A stretch of DNA of 64,000 nt, taken from positions 248,001-312,000 of the forward strand of contig NZ_ASWO01000001.1 in NCBI RefSeq assembly GCF_000407605.1. Direction: 5' to 3'. The notes beneath the pieces are model-generated. The model worked only from the letters and a program-made list of their open reading frames with translations. It did not search any database and was not told where the DNA came from. The position numbers and the translations under genes are program-made. This DNA comes from Enterococcus sulfureus ATCC 49903. GTDB lineage: Bacteria; Bacillota; Bacilli; Lactobacillales; Enterococcaceae. Shown here piece after piece: positions 28,001 through 36,423 of the stretch (positions are counted from its first letter, which is position 1; every line of letters begins with the position of its first letter).

Positions 28001-28327
28001 TGCTTGTCCATTTCCCGACAAGTCGACTGTCCAAAACCAAGTCTCTTCTTCTCCTAAAGCAAACGTGACACGATACGAGATCCCTGCTGTTTCTCCTGAC
28101 CAATGAAATGAGGTCTCTCCTGTTGAAAACGTACTTGGTGAAGTCGTTCCGATCAACGGAATAATCGTATAAGGATGTTGCTCTTTGATTCGTAAATAAA
28201 GTTGCGTCACACTTCCATCTAGTGGCGTGCCATATAGTTGGTTGATCATAATATCGTCCTGCGTTAGAGTATACAGTTCTCCTGAATCTAAAAATTCAGC
28301 AGCTATCGTTTTGGTTAGTCGTTGCAT
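25043..28327 (-). CDS. GH94 phosphorylase, probable 1,2-beta-oligoglucan phosphorylase
   Basis: 1094 residues from the ATG at 28327 (AAAGGAAGAG upstream; the frame is open to 28360). GH94 enzymes cleave beta-glucosides with phosphate to give alpha-glucose 1-phosphate. Recognisable are YGGAAWGTRDVSQGPTEFF around residue 620 and CYGDGDWDDTLQPYDSR around 740, which holds the general-acid Asp. Cellobiose and laminaribiose phosphorylases have only about 800-900 residues; the extra N-terminal region and a total near 1100 match the Listeria innocua sophorooligosaccharide phosphorylase (Lin1839 type). The neighbouring GH3, binding protein and permeases have the same order as in that system. Intracellular; no signal peptide. 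Confidence 0.85.
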   Translation of the reverse strand: MQRLTKTIAAEFLDSGELYTLTQDDIMINQLYGTPLDGSVTQLYLRIKEQHPYTIIPLIGTTSPSTFSTGETSFHWSGETAGISYRVTFALGEEETWFWTVDLSGNGQAVDIILGQDLGNASKGAVRSNEAYMSQYVDHVVTKQNEQITVTSRQNQPQDGQFPVVELGALTPLVGFETDGYQFFGTRYEETDEPVSLQKEYLDNEIYQYEFAYIALQTIEYTLDKPVTAIFYGAFVADHKAAVTQPIFTIETVTPLYERLVSSEATSTNEKMHSHIGRPLVGRRWTEEEVDQRFPVKAKEEYLDDGQIAAFFTTQERHVVLKNKELAMERATGHILLSGIDLDVDHPVMSTTTYMYGLFNSQIVLGNTSMNKLMSNSRNSLNRLKHSGQRIYLKDGEKWRMLTLPSAFEMGLNSATWYYSFADDCIKITTFTAVNHHQIRTVIESESGKTYTFAITNHILMDAAEEEPTFRLEQEGQSLTIRPSEQSVITAKYPKLAYQMTINHSFELTNESLLVEPLAKTEQLVFVIKEQAQLELMIEGSLDGTFTKQMTTFKEEEAAMVATISELLNRFELFHDTIDVTSMNLLTRWYTLDMLIHYLSPHGLEQYGGAAWGTRDVSQGPTEFFLATNRLDVVASIITHIFENQFEDDGNWPQWFMFDRYEEQKADESHGDVIVWPMKVVADYLEKSGDFSILDKQISYTDRETFKKTEQTASLFEHLQKEIHYIEQNFLPGTALSCYGDGDWDDTLQPYDSRLKKNMASSWTVALTYQVIKKLGTLLQATRPEVGQELLALSARILADFDTYMLKDDTIPGFVYMETKDEVEYMIHPTDQKTGIHYRLLPMTRSMIAEILTPKQVATHLDTIKEHLYFPDGVRLMNRPANYQGGVSHHFKRAEQAANFGREIGLQYVHAHIRFTEAMAKIGEAGETWKGLNTINPIGLRDRVSHAALRQSNAYFSSSDGAFNTRYDAQDHFAKLKTGEVAVKGGWRVYSSGPGIYLNQLITNVLGIRVFFDHYVFDPVLPTELDGLRLTYRLQDKDVTIVFHIGGHEKKVVIDQQEVKTTRENNPYRLGGIVIAHDTINELIHDQSMIEIYS

Positions 28328-28352
28328 CGTCTCTTCCTTTCTTGTCGGTTGA

Positions 28353-30503
28353 TTAAACAAGTGTGAAACTTGTTTTCACGCCTTCTTGACTATTCGGTGC
28401 GATCCAAACGTGGAATTCTCCAGGTTCTGTCGACCATTCTTGATTGGAGTGTACATAGAACAATTGATCGGTCGTCAACTCAAAACGAACGGTTTGACTT
28501 TCTTGTGGTGCTAGATCGATTTGAGTAAATCCTTTTAGTTCACGAACTGGACGCACGACTTTGCCGACGATGTCCCGAACATATAGTTGCACTGTTTCCC
28601 GACGTTTGTAGTCGCTGTGATTTGAAATCGTGGCTTCGACTGTGATCGTGTCACCTAATTGAACCGTATCTTGATGTACGATCGTTTGGCTATACGTAAC
28701 CTCACCGTAACTTAATCCGTATCCAAATGGATAGCGTGGTTGATTCGAGGCATCTAAATATTTTGATACATATTTTTCATTTGGATCACCTAAGTAAGGA
28801 CGTCCTGTATTGTCGGTATTATAAAATACAGGGACTTGACCTACATTTTCTGGAAATGACATGCTTAGTCGTCCTGAAGGGTTGTAGACACCAAACAAAA
28901 TATCAGCAAGCGCGTTTCCAGCTTCCGTTCCTGGGAACCAAGCTTCTACGATCGCATCCGCTGATTGAATCGCAGTCAAATCAAGTGGACGCCCATTATA
29001 TAATGTGACGATCAAGGTTTTTGCGACCGCACGTACTTTATCAAATAATTCTAATTGTGCTTGTGGCAAGCGAATATCCGTTTGACTTGAAGCTTCACCA
29101 CTCATCCAATCTTCTTCTCCTAATGCTAGAATAACGACTTCTGCTTCTTTAGCTAAACTAACCGCTTCTTCAATCGCTTCTTTTGAAGGGGCGAAATAAT
29201 CGAACGCTTCTGTTTGTGTGTGGACCTGTTTGGCATAATGCTGCACACCTTGTGCTAAGGTCACCGCTTCTTCTTTTTTACCTTGCCATGACCAAACACC
29301 TAATACATCATGTGACTGTGCAGCTGGCCCCACTAACGCAAGTGTTTGGTCTTTGCGTAACGGAAGTGTTGCATGTTCATTTTTTAATAATACGATCGAA
29401 CGACGAGCTACATCACGCGCGATACTACGATGTTCATCTGATAAAACATGTTGCGCTTCTAGTGCTTCATCTGCACCACGGTAAGGATGTTCGAACAAGC
29501 CTAAATCATTTTTCAATTCTAAGATACGTAAAACGGCTTCATCCAACATCGCTTCTGGCACTGTTCCTTCTGTAATCAATTCTTCTAGATAGCCGGTATA
29601 ACAATTGGTCATCATTTCGATATCCACTGATGCTTGGATCGCAAGGCGCGCGGCTTCTTTTTGATCTTTTGCGACACCATGTGGGATCAATTCTTGTACA
29701 GCACCCCAGTCAGAAATCACCACGCCATCAAATCCAAATTCACCACGCAATACATCACGAAATAGCCATTCATTTCCAGTTGCCGGTACGCCATCTACCG
29801 TATTAAACGAAGTCATCACCAGTTTTGCTCCAGCATCGAGTGCTGCTTTATATCCTGGTAGATATTGATCACGTAATTGACGTTCAGACATATTCACCGT
29901 ATTGTAATCACGACCAGCTAACGCCGCACCATACGCCGCAAAGTGTTTGACACAAGCAGCGACACGCATGAAATCATGTTCAAGATCGTCTCCTTGGTAA
30001 CCTTTTACAAAAGCTTCTGCAAAACGAGCATTTAAAAATGGATCTTCACCTGTCGATTCCATTACACGACCCCATCGTGGATCACGAACAAGATCGACCA
30101 TCGGAGAAAATGTCACGTGTAAGCCCGATACAGCAGCTTCTTTTGCGGAGACTTCTGCCATTTGTTTGGCTGCCTGTAGATCCCAACTACTTCCCAAACC
30201 TAATGGAATCGGGAAAATCGTCCGAAACCCATGAATAATATCTGCCATGAGTAACGTTGGGATATGCAATCGATTGTTTTCCATATAAGTTTTTTGGACT
30301 CGGATCGCTTCTTTTGCACCTGAGATCCCTAACGTTGTACCTGCATGATTGACAGTATCTTGTGTAATATTGAGCTGTGCCATTGGTCCAGTTTTTGCTT
30401 CTGCTTTTTCTGAGTAAAAATCAGCCGCTAACTGCAATAACTGATCGACTTTTTCCTTTAGGGTCATTTGTTCTACTAAATTGACTAATTGTTCTTTTTT
30501 CAT
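28353..30503 (-). CDS. GH3 beta-glucosidase, probably acting on sophorose/beta-1,2-glucooligosaccharides
   Basis: 716 residues without signal peptide, so cytosolic. Domain one is the TIM barrel with GRVMESTGEDPFLNARFAEA and KHFAAYGAALAGRDYNT; the nucleophile lies in GVVISDWGAV (Asp about 265). Domain two contains ALGEEDWMSGEASS with the acid-base region, and the C-terminal fibronectin-III-like domain ends the protein. Length and context correspond to Lin1840-type GH3 enzymes that hydrolyse sophorose and short beta-1,2-glucans beside the phosphorylase. Hydrolysis of disaccharides left by the phosphorylase is its likely job. General beta-glucosidase activity is also possible. Confidence 0.87.
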   Translation of the reverse strand: MKKEQLVNLVEQMTLKEKVDQLLQLAADFYSEKAEAKTGPMAQLNITQDTVNHAGTTLGISGAKEAIRVQKTYMENNRLHIPTLLMADIIHGFRTIFPIPLGLGSSWDLQAAKQMAEVSAKEAAVSGLHVTFSPMVDLVRDPRWGRVMESTGEDPFLNARFAEAFVKGYQGDDLEHDFMRVAACVKHFAAYGAALAGRDYNTVNMSERQLRDQYLPGYKAALDAGAKLVMTSFNTVDGVPATGNEWLFRDVLRGEFGFDGVVISDWGAVQELIPHGVAKDQKEAARLAIQASVDIEMMTNCYTGYLEELITEGTVPEAMLDEAVLRILELKNDLGLFEHPYRGADEALEAQHVLSDEHRSIARDVARRSIVLLKNEHATLPLRKDQTLALVGPAAQSHDVLGVWSWQGKKEEAVTLAQGVQHYAKQVHTQTEAFDYFAPSKEAIEEAVSLAKEAEVVILALGEEDWMSGEASSQTDIRLPQAQLELFDKVRAVAKTLIVTLYNGRPLDLTAIQSADAIVEAWFPGTEAGNALADILFGVYNPSGRLSMSFPENVGQVPVFYNTDNTGRPYLGDPNEKYVSKYLDASNQPRYPFGYGLSYGEVTYSQTIVHQDTVQLGDTITVEATISNHSDYKRRETVQLYVRDIVGKVVRPVRELKGFTQIDLAPQESQTVRFELTTDQLFYVHSNQEWSTEPGEFHVWIAPNSQEGVKTSFTLV

Positions 30504-30523
30504 CTATTTTCACCTATCTACTT

Positions 30524-31276
30524 TTATTTTTTGATTTCAAGTGTAGCCACGACTGGAAAATGATCGGATGGAAAACGTCGATCACAAGAATCCGTGATAC
30601 ATCCCACTTTTTTGATGGCACAGTTTTTCGTATACACATAGTCGATTTCTTCTAAATCAGACCACGGTCGGTTATAATCGAAATCTTGGAATGTGCCTTT
30701 CGGTCCGTAGTAGTGCGGCGTCTGCAGTTTTACATCCGTAAACCCTTTCAATAAGGAATGGACTCGTTCATTTGGCGTAGCATTGAAATCGCCCAGTAAA
30801 ATCGTGGGATAGTCTGCGATTTTTTCTTGTAATTCATGCAATAACACACGCATTCCTTCATAACGAGCACTTTCTGAAATATGATCAAGATGGGTATTGA
30901 TCACCAAAAACGGTTGTCCATGTTCTTCATAAATGACCCAGATCGCGATTCGTTTACACCCTGCTTTTGGATGGATACTCGATCGATCCGGTGTATCAGA
31001 TAACCAAAAGAATCCTTGATCTCGAATCGTAAATCTTGGATGGGACAACAAGGCCAAACCTTCATCGCTTCCATCTCCTTCACGCTCGTAATAACACATG
31101 TGATAAGGTAATTTTTCTAATGCTTGTTTTTGATTGGCGCGTACTTCTTGGACACCGATAATATCCCAGTGATGAAAATCAAGTAGCGCACAGACATGTG
31201 GGGCACGCGTTTGCCAGCTCCACTCGCCATCTGCTGTTGTGTCTAAACGAATATTGTATGTTGCGATCTGCATCAT
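30524..31276 (-). CDS. Endonuclease/exonuclease/phosphatase (EEP) family hydrolase in the glucan operon
   Basis: 250 residues, cytosolic. Motifs run in the family order: IATYNIRLD, IIGVQEVRANQ (metal Glu), INTHLDH, LLGDFNATPNE (Asp/Asn) and SDHFPVVATL (Asp-His). EEP enzymes hydrolyse phosphodiesters or phosphomonoesters in DNA, RNA, lipids or sugars; this short form resembles those found in sugar-utilisation operons. It overlaps the frame of the esterase gene's end, with AGGAGTG before ATGATG, and so is co-expressed. A phosphodiesterase or phosphatase acting on substituted glucans would fit, but is inference. Confidence 0.85.
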   Translation of the reverse strand: MMQIATYNIRLDTTADGEWSWQTRAPHVCALLDFHHWDIIGVQEVRANQKQALEKLPYHMCYYEREGDGSDEGLALLSHPRFTIRDQGFFWLSDTPDRSSIHPKAGCKRIAIWVIYEEHGQPFLVINTHLDHISESARYEGMRVLLHELQEKIADYPTILLGDFNATPNERVHSLLKGFTDVKLQTPHYYGPKGTFQDFDYNRPWSDLEEIDYVYTKNCAIKKVGCITDSCDRRFPSDHFPVVATLEIKK

Positions 31277-31280
31277 TCAT

Positions 31281-32192
31281 TCACTCCTGTGTGATTTGAT
31301 TGATTTGGTTGATTTCACGTACGAGTTGTTTCACTCCGCCGCCTTCATGTTCTTTTTTCCAATATACACGTAACGTTTTTGGTGACGTGATCTTGCGATA
31401 CGCATGGAAAAAGTCAGCCATCGGACAAACCGGATCGTGGCTTGCAACACTGATACTGACGGGGCAAGTGATCAAATCAGCGAGATACTGTAAATCGAAA
31501 TAACTTAGTTCATGTTCGATCGTTTTGCGCTGATTAGGATAGTAAGCCAAGAAGCGACCGATCACACCATAGGAACCTGTTTCCTCTAAGACGCGATGAT
31601 AGATATTCGCATGACTTGGTACATCGGCAAAGATCCACTTTGGCACATCCGGCAATAAAGCACCAAGTAACAACACGACTCCGCCACCTTGAGAACCACC
31701 GCGAAAGATGATCTGTGTTTGATCTACTTCATCGCGCGTTGTCGCAAAATCAACTAAGCGCAACTGATCGGCAAGCAAACGTTTAAAATAAAAATCATGG
31801 TGATCTAAGATGCCACGTCCAAATGGTTCGGGATGAGAGGTAGTTTGATATGGCGCTTGATCTAGCGTCTTGCCACCTTGAGCTCGATTGTCGATCACTA
31901 AGCAGGCATAGCCCATTTGTGGCCAGTGGATAAATTGAAACGGATCTTCGAGTGTAGTCCAATAGCCTAAACTTTCAATGATCACTGGAACCTGTTGAGT
32001 AGTTTTGGGCCGTAAATAAAATCCATAGATGGTTTCTTGATAAAGACCTGTAAACGTCAAAGTAAAAACTTCAACAGTTGGATCGCTCGTTGATTGTTTG
32101 GTTAGGGTGTATTCTGGTTCAATCTCGGCCACTTCTTGTTGGACTGCTTTCCAAAAAGCTAAGATTTCATTTTGGGTTGCCGTCAACTTCAT
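31281..32192 (-). CDS. Acetyl-xylan-esterase-family alpha/beta hydrolase in the glucan operon
   Basis: 303 residues from the ATG at 32192, preceded by AGAGGAG; a GTG one codon upstream is the alternative. AXE1/Cah-type carbohydrate deacetylase: IIFRGGSQGGGVVLLLGALL carries the nucleophile Ser, VASHDPVCPMADFFHAYRK the Asp, and KKEHEGGG the His. VIDNRAQGG is the oxyanion-side motif of the family. No signal peptide, so it acts inside on imported oligosaccharides. The gene overlaps the DUF624 gene by 26 bases. Removal of acetyl or other acyl groups from glucans is suggested by context. Confidence 0.85.
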   Translation of the reverse strand: MKLTATQNEILAFWKAVQQEVAEIEPEYTLTKQSTSDPTVEVFTLTFTGLYQETIYGFYLRPKTTQQVPVIIESLGYWTTLEDPFQFIHWPQMGYACLVIDNRAQGGKTLDQAPYQTTSHPEPFGRGILDHHDFYFKRLLADQLRLVDFATTRDEVDQTQIIFRGGSQGGGVVLLLGALLPDVPKWIFADVPSHANIYHRVLEETGSYGVIGRFLAYYPNQRKTIEHELSYFDLQYLADLITCPVSISVASHDPVCPMADFFHAYRKITSPKTLRVYWKKEHEGGGVKQLVREINQINQITQE

Positions 32193-32787
32193 CACGCTCC
32201 TCTTTGACTACGACGCGTTTAAAGAAAAAGACTTGTGTATAGGCGATTGCGCCAATGCCGATACAAATAAATAAGTATAAATTGATTTTATTGAATACAA
32301 GCAAGCCAATGACAGGCAGTACTACTAAAATAATCGCATTGGCTGTGCTGCTTAACACAAAATAAATACTTTCTTTTGCGGTTTGCTTTAAGTCAAAATC
32401 ATATAAACTATCGATTAAGATAAACATCATCGAATACAATGTGGCAAAGGTAATCAAGATAATCGAAAGGATACTTAAATAAGTGGAAATCTCCATCAAA
32501 CTATAAACGATCCCTAATACGATCAGCGTGTAAACGACGAGTAAGCCATCGAGTGCTAAGCCACGTTTGAACTGTTTTTTGAAGATAGTTAAGTAAGTTT
32601 TGATCGTTGGAATATCTCGTTCTTGATACAACCGGTCACATGTCTGGTAAAGTGCGATCAACGCAGGACCAAGAAGCACGATAGTCAGTGCGGGAAATAA
32701 GAATAAGAAACTCAGTAAAACTAAATCGGCTAGAAAAGAAAATACACGATAGTACCATCCTTCGTATGCAAAAAATTTATTGATCAT
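32167..32787 (-). CDS. DUF624 (YesL-like) membrane protein
   Basis: 206 residues from the ATG at 32787 (the frame is open from a TTG at 32796). Four or five hydrophobic segments and the GPALIALYQTCDRLY region match YesL/DUF624 proteins, nearly always found beside carbohydrate ABC-transporter operons of the LplB/LplC type, with unknown role, perhaps transporter assembly or regulation. The Shine-Dalgarno is weak and the ATG sits seven bases downstream of the terminator hairpin that follows the binding-protein gene, so its level is probably low relative to that gene. Confidence 0.85.
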   Translation of the reverse strand: MINKFFAYEGWYYRVFSFLADLVLLSFLFLFPALTIVLLGPALIALYQTCDRLYQERDIPTIKTYLTIFKKQFKRGLALDGLLVVYTLIVLGIVYSLMEISTYLSILSIILITFATLYSMMFILIDSLYDFDLKQTAKESIYFVLSSTANAIILVVLPVIGLLVFNKINLYLFICIGIGAIAYTQVFFFKRVVVKEERDEVDGNPK

Positions 32788-32794
32788 CCTAAAC

Positions 32795-32834
32795 AAAGAG
32801 GAAAGGATCCGAATCGCTCCATCCCTTTCCTCTT
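32795..32834 (-). terminator. Internal operon hairpin after the binding-protein gene
   Basis: AAGAGGAAAGG pairs over 11 bp with CCTTTCCTCTT around a 17-base loop, followed by TGTTTA on the minus strand. The T-run is poor, so it may terminate partly or protect the 3' end of the upstream mRNA, raising the binding protein over the enzymes. Confidence 0.65.
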
Positions 32835-32857
32835 CTTCCCGCCTTTCTATCTATTGA

Positions 32858-34462
32858 TTATTTTAATTTTTCTCTGTTTTCTTGCATTTTCTCTGATTTG
32901 ACTTTCTTCACAGCATCCCATTTATTGTTGTCTAAGAACGTTTTGAATTCATCTAATGTACTGTCGAATTGTTTTTCATCTTTTGCACGAATCATTGAAA
33001 TGACTGTACTATTTAATTTCGTTTCGATCGCACTGTTTGAGCGTGCCTCAGCTGTACCTGCATCTGGATTGATATTTTCCACGATAAAGTGAGGTTTTAA
33101 TTTCCCAACACCCCAATCTTGCATTTGCGTCAAGGCATTATCTGTTTTGACTTTCATCGCATTCACACGGTCGTTATTAAAGTAGTTGAAACGGCTGATT
33201 CCATATTTTTTGTTGTATGCATCGTTATCTGATTTTTCTAAGTCTTTCACTTCTTGCAAGTAATCGATTTTGCCGTCTGCATTGTATTCATATGTCACAC
33301 CTTCAACTCCGAATTTCGTTAAAATCTGACCTTGTTCGTCGATTAGATACGTAAACAATTGTGTAACTTTAGCTGGGTCTTTCGCATCTTTTGTCACATA
33401 GTTGATCAACCAACCAGAGATACCAGTTTGATTCAAAGTAGCTTCACGGCCACTTGTACTTGATGGACCATCGATCGCAACGTATTTCGTACCTGAATTT
33501 TTATTGAATTCAGCGAAGTTTCCACCTTGACCACTTGTTCCTGCTACTAGCATCGTAGCGTATTTCCCTTGTTTGACTTTTTCATCAAATGTTGGCCCAT
33601 CATCGGTAAAGCTATCATCACTGATCTCGCCTTTACGATAGACTTCATTTAACGTACGTAACCATTCGATGTATTCTTTGTCCACATTACGGTCATAGTA
33701 ATTGCCATCTTCATCTTCTAGTGGCACACCCAAGAAATCTTGTAATTTATCTAAGAAAGGACCCGCTTTATCGCCGACTGTTGTAAAGCCAAATGGAGTC
33801 ATATCTGGGTATTTTTTACTGATTTCGTCCATCACTTTTTTGAAATCTTCTGGTGTCGAGACACTTGGTTTCCCTAGAGCTTCATAGACATCTTCACGAA
33901 TCACGAAATTATCGTTTACTGGAATATTGCCACTATCGTAATCGGCTTGAGTATTTGAGTAGTTTGGATAGCCATACGTTTTGCCATCATCTAATGAATA
34001 CCATTTGAATGTATCTTGATTGGCTACTTCTAATAGGTAGGGATCATATTCTTTGGCTAGATCATTTAATGAATAGGCCCAAGAGTTAGCTTTTTGTGCT
34101 GCTTGACTTGATTTATCCATCAACGTTACGATATCTGGCATATCGCCACTTGAGATCATCGCGTTTAGTTTTGCATCATCTCCTGATAAAAATTCGATAT
34201 CGATATTCAAATCTTTTTTGATTTGAGCTGTCGTCACATCTTTACCAAAAGGTAGACTTGTCCAATCTGAATTGATATACCAACGAATCTTAGTTGGTTC
34301 TTTTTTTGTATCTAATTTCCAAGCTGGTTGGGTTTTATCTAATTCATAACGATCTTTGATTGAAAAATCGGGTGTCGCCGATTCTTTTTTATCTCCATTC
34401 CCACAAGCAGCTAACCCCAAAACAGCAATCCCCAACATCATCCCACTTAAAACTTTTTTCAT
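32858..34462 (-). CDS. Lipoprotein solute-binding protein for beta-1,2-glucooligosaccharides
   Basis: 534 residues from ATG 34462 (a GTG lies one codon upstream). The signal peptide ends in the lipobox LGLAACGNG, so it is lipid-anchored outside the cell. The mature part is an extracellular binding protein family 1 of the large LipO/LplA type (about 500 residues) used with LplB/LplC permeases. The corresponding Listeria protein (Lin1841 type) binds sophorooligosaccharides; here the same neighbours argue for that ligand, but binding residues cannot be assigned by eye. No ATPase gene is present, so a shared MsmX-type ATPase elsewhere must energise the transporter. Confidence 0.85.
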   Translation of the reverse strand: MKKVLSGMMLGIAVLGLAACGNGDKKESATPDFSIKDRYELDKTQPAWKLDTKKEPTKIRWYINSDWTSLPFGKDVTTAQIKKDLNIDIEFLSGDDAKLNAMISSGDMPDIVTLMDKSSQAAQKANSWAYSLNDLAKEYDPYLLEVANQDTFKWYSLDDGKTYGYPNYSNTQADYDSGNIPVNDNFVIREDVYEALGKPSVSTPEDFKKVMDEISKKYPDMTPFGFTTVGDKAGPFLDKLQDFLGVPLEDEDGNYYDRNVDKEYIEWLRTLNEVYRKGEISDDSFTDDGPTFDEKVKQGKYATMLVAGTSGQGGNFAEFNKNSGTKYVAIDGPSSTSGREATLNQTGISGWLINYVTKDAKDPAKVTQLFTYLIDEQGQILTKFGVEGVTYEYNADGKIDYLQEVKDLEKSDNDAYNKKYGISRFNYFNNDRVNAMKVKTDNALTQMQDWGVGKLKPHFIVENINPDAGTAEARSNSAIETKLNSTVISMIRAKDEKQFDSTLDEFKTFLDNNKWDAVKKVKSEKMQENREKLK

Positions 34463-34487
34463 CACGATCCCTCTTTCTAAATTGTTT

Positions 34488-35372
34488 TTATTCTTTTACC
34501 GCACCAGCCATCATGCCGCCGATGAAGTGTTTTTGTAATAATGGGTAAATGACTAAAATTGGTACGGTAGTAATGACGATCGTTGCCAACTGAACTCCCC
34601 TAGTGGTTGCTTGCACGACATAATCCGTACTTCCACTGTCGGTCAACGAGCTTAAATTTGATTGCACAATGATTTCATAGATCTTCATTTGCAGTGGATA
34701 CAAGGATTGTTTCGTGACATATAATTTCGTTGTCATAAAGTCGTTCCATTGACCTACACCGTTAAATAAGATGATCGTCGCTAATGCAGGTTTCGTTAAT
34801 GGTAAGAAAATCTTATAGAAAATTTGAAATTCGCTTGCACCATCGATTTTAGCTGATTCTTCTAATGATGGCGGAATCTCTCTAAAGAAGTTCATTAAAA
34901 TCACGACATCATAATAGCTAAATAACGCTGGAATGATATAGACCCAAAACGTATCCAGTAACCCTAATGATTTGATCAATAGGTAAGTCGGGATCATCCC
35001 ACCACTAAAGTAAAGGGTGATGACCCCCATCGTCGTATAGATACTTCTACCGACTAAACGTTTTTTACTTAAGCCATACGCGACGACTGCACAAAACAAT
35101 GTATGTGTCAGAGCACCGATCACAGTTTTTAATACAGAGATCATAAACGCTCTTGGAATACTAGAATCCGAAAATACACGGCGGTAATTTTCTAAAGTAA
35201 ATCCTTTCGGCCATAATACAAGTCCATTACCAGCTAGACCAGAACCTGATGAAAATGAAGAAACCAGAATATTCCAGACTGGAACGATGATCACCAAGGA
35301 AAATAAAATCAAGATCAACGTATTAAAAAAGTAAAACCATTTGTTTTCTTGCTTTCGTTTTTTTATCACCAA
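34488..35372 (-). CDS. ABC sugar permease, LplC/YtcP type
   Basis: 294 residues with six membrane segments. The cytoplasmic coupling loop reads EESAKIDGASEFQIFYKIFLPLTKPALATI, the EAA motif that docks to the ATPase. It starts with TTG at 35372 (or GTG at 35369) behind GGAGGGG, nine bases after the other permease gene. Together with that permease it forms the channel for the oligosaccharide delivered by the lipoprotein encoded next. Its sequence type belongs to the CUT1 group for oligosaccharides. Confidence 0.88.
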   Translation of the reverse strand: MVIKKRKQENKWFYFFNTLILILFSLVIIVPVWNILVSSFSSGSGLAGNGLVLWPKGFTLENYRRVFSDSSIPRAFMISVLKTVIGALTHTLFCAVVAYGLSKKRLVGRSIYTTMGVITLYFSGGMIPTYLLIKSLGLLDTFWVYIIPALFSYYDVVILMNFFREIPPSLEESAKIDGASEFQIFYKIFLPLTKPALATIILFNGVGQWNDFMTTKLYVTKQSLYPLQMKIYEIIVQSNLSSLTDSGSTDYVVQATTRGVQLATIVITTVPILVIYPLLQKHFIGGMMAGAVKE

Positions 35373-35381
35373 AGTCCCCTC

Positions 35382-36293
35382 CTATAAGATAACTGATTTC
35401 CCGTCGTTCATTTTGCGTGTTACGCGGTCTGTGATGACCAGTAAGATCACTGAAATGATCGATACGCCAAGACCTACTGCCGTTGCATAAGAGAAGTCCC
35501 CTTGTACTAGACCCATTTTATACACAAATGAATTGATGACTTCTGAACGATTTTGGTTTTGCGTATTCATCAAAACTAAGGTTTGATCTAAATTCGACCC
35601 TAAGATTCCGCTTACATTTAAAATCAAATTTAACGAAATGATCGGTGTCAATAATGGCAACGTAATTTTTCTGATTTGTGTAATTTTAGTTGCACCATCG
35701 ATGCGTGCTGCTTCATAAAATGTTGGATCGATTCGAGACATCCCAGCTAGATACAAGATCGTCCCCCAACCCACTTCTTTCCATAAATCCGATAGTACAG
35801 CGATCCACCAATATTCATTTGGATTCAATAAATGGTTGACGCCTTTATCCATCAATCCTACTGACATAAAGATTTGATTGAAAAATCCATCTGTCGACAA
35901 CCAAGAAATCATCATTCCCCCTAATACGATCCAAGAAAAGAAATGGGGAATATATGAAACGGTTTGAATAAATTTCTTTAAACGACCATCACTCATTTCA
36001 AAAATCATAATCGCTAAGACGATCGGAATAAAAAATCCTAAGCCTAACTTCAACAAACTAATGGCCATCGTATTTCTCACGGCCTCCCAAAAGAAACTGT
36101 CCTGCATAATGATTTTGAAATTCTCTAATCCGACCCATTCCGCAGATGAAATCGTATCGACAACCGTATAATTTTTAAAGGCGATAATGATTCCATAAAT
36201 CGGAATATAGTTGAAGACGATCATGAATGCGACCCCTGGTAATATCATCCAGTGTAGTTGCCTTTGACTATAGAACTCTTTCAACTTATTCAT
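35382..36293 (-). CDS. ABC sugar permease, LplB/YteP type; first gene of the operon
   Basis: 303 residues with six membrane segments and the EAA loop FYEAARIDGATKITQIRKITLPLL. Residues near the N-terminus (NYIPIYGIIIAFKNY) are typical of LplB permeases. As the first gene of the nine-gene operon it follows the promoter at 36362-36390, with a leader of about 60 bases that carries the proximal repressor site. It pairs with the LplC-type permease downstream. Confidence 0.88.
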   Translation of the reverse strand: MNKLKEFYSQRQLHWMILPGVAFMIVFNYIPIYGIIIAFKNYTVVDTISSAEWVGLENFKIIMQDSFFWEAVRNTMAISLLKLGLGFFIPIVLAIMIFEMSDGRLKKFIQTVSYIPHFFSWIVLGGMMISWLSTDGFFNQIFMSVGLMDKGVNHLLNPNEYWWIAVLSDLWKEVGWGTILYLAGMSRIDPTFYEAARIDGATKITQIRKITLPLLTPIISLNLILNVSGILGSNLDQTLVLMNTQNQNRSEVINSFVYKMGLVQGDFSYATAVGLGVSIISVILLVITDRVTRKMNDGKSVIL

Positions 36294-36341
36294 ATATTTT
36301 TTCCTTTCTATCTTGCGATAAGATTCGTATTGAAATCTAGT

Positions 36342-36351
36342 GAAACGTTTC
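36342..36351. promoter_or_regulatory. Proximal LacI-type operator of the beta-1,2-glucan operon
   Basis: GAAACGTTTC is a perfect 10-bp dyad lying a few bases downstream of the predicted transcription start (about +4 to +13), the classical place for repression. The four bases after it (TACA) are shared with the distal copy. Confidence 0.75.
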
Positions 36352-36361
36352 TACAATTTGT

Positions 36362-36390
36362 AGTATATATGCCCTAAATATAAAAAGCAA
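36362..36390 (-). promoter_or_regulatory. Promoter of the beta-1,2-glucan operon
   Basis: TTGCTT (36385-36390) and TATACT (36362-36367) on the minus strand are spaced by exactly 17 bases and are the best pair upstream of the first permease gene. Confidence 0.75.
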
Positions 36391-36399
36391 GCGTTTTCT
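36386..36399. promoter_or_regulatory. cre-like site overlapping the -35 box
   Basis: AGCAAGCGTTTTCT agrees with the CcpA cre consensus at the central AA-CG-T and the outer G and C but misses both ends. It covers the -35 region, so CcpA binding would repress the operon when preferred sugars are available. Confidence 0.5.
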
Positions 36400-36423
36400 T
36401 AATTAAATAATTCAAATATTTTA

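Noticed and set aside
36342-36351. Proximal GAAACGTTTC as a cre site
   Set aside because: The spacing of the central CG does not fit the cre consensus; a LacI operator fits better.
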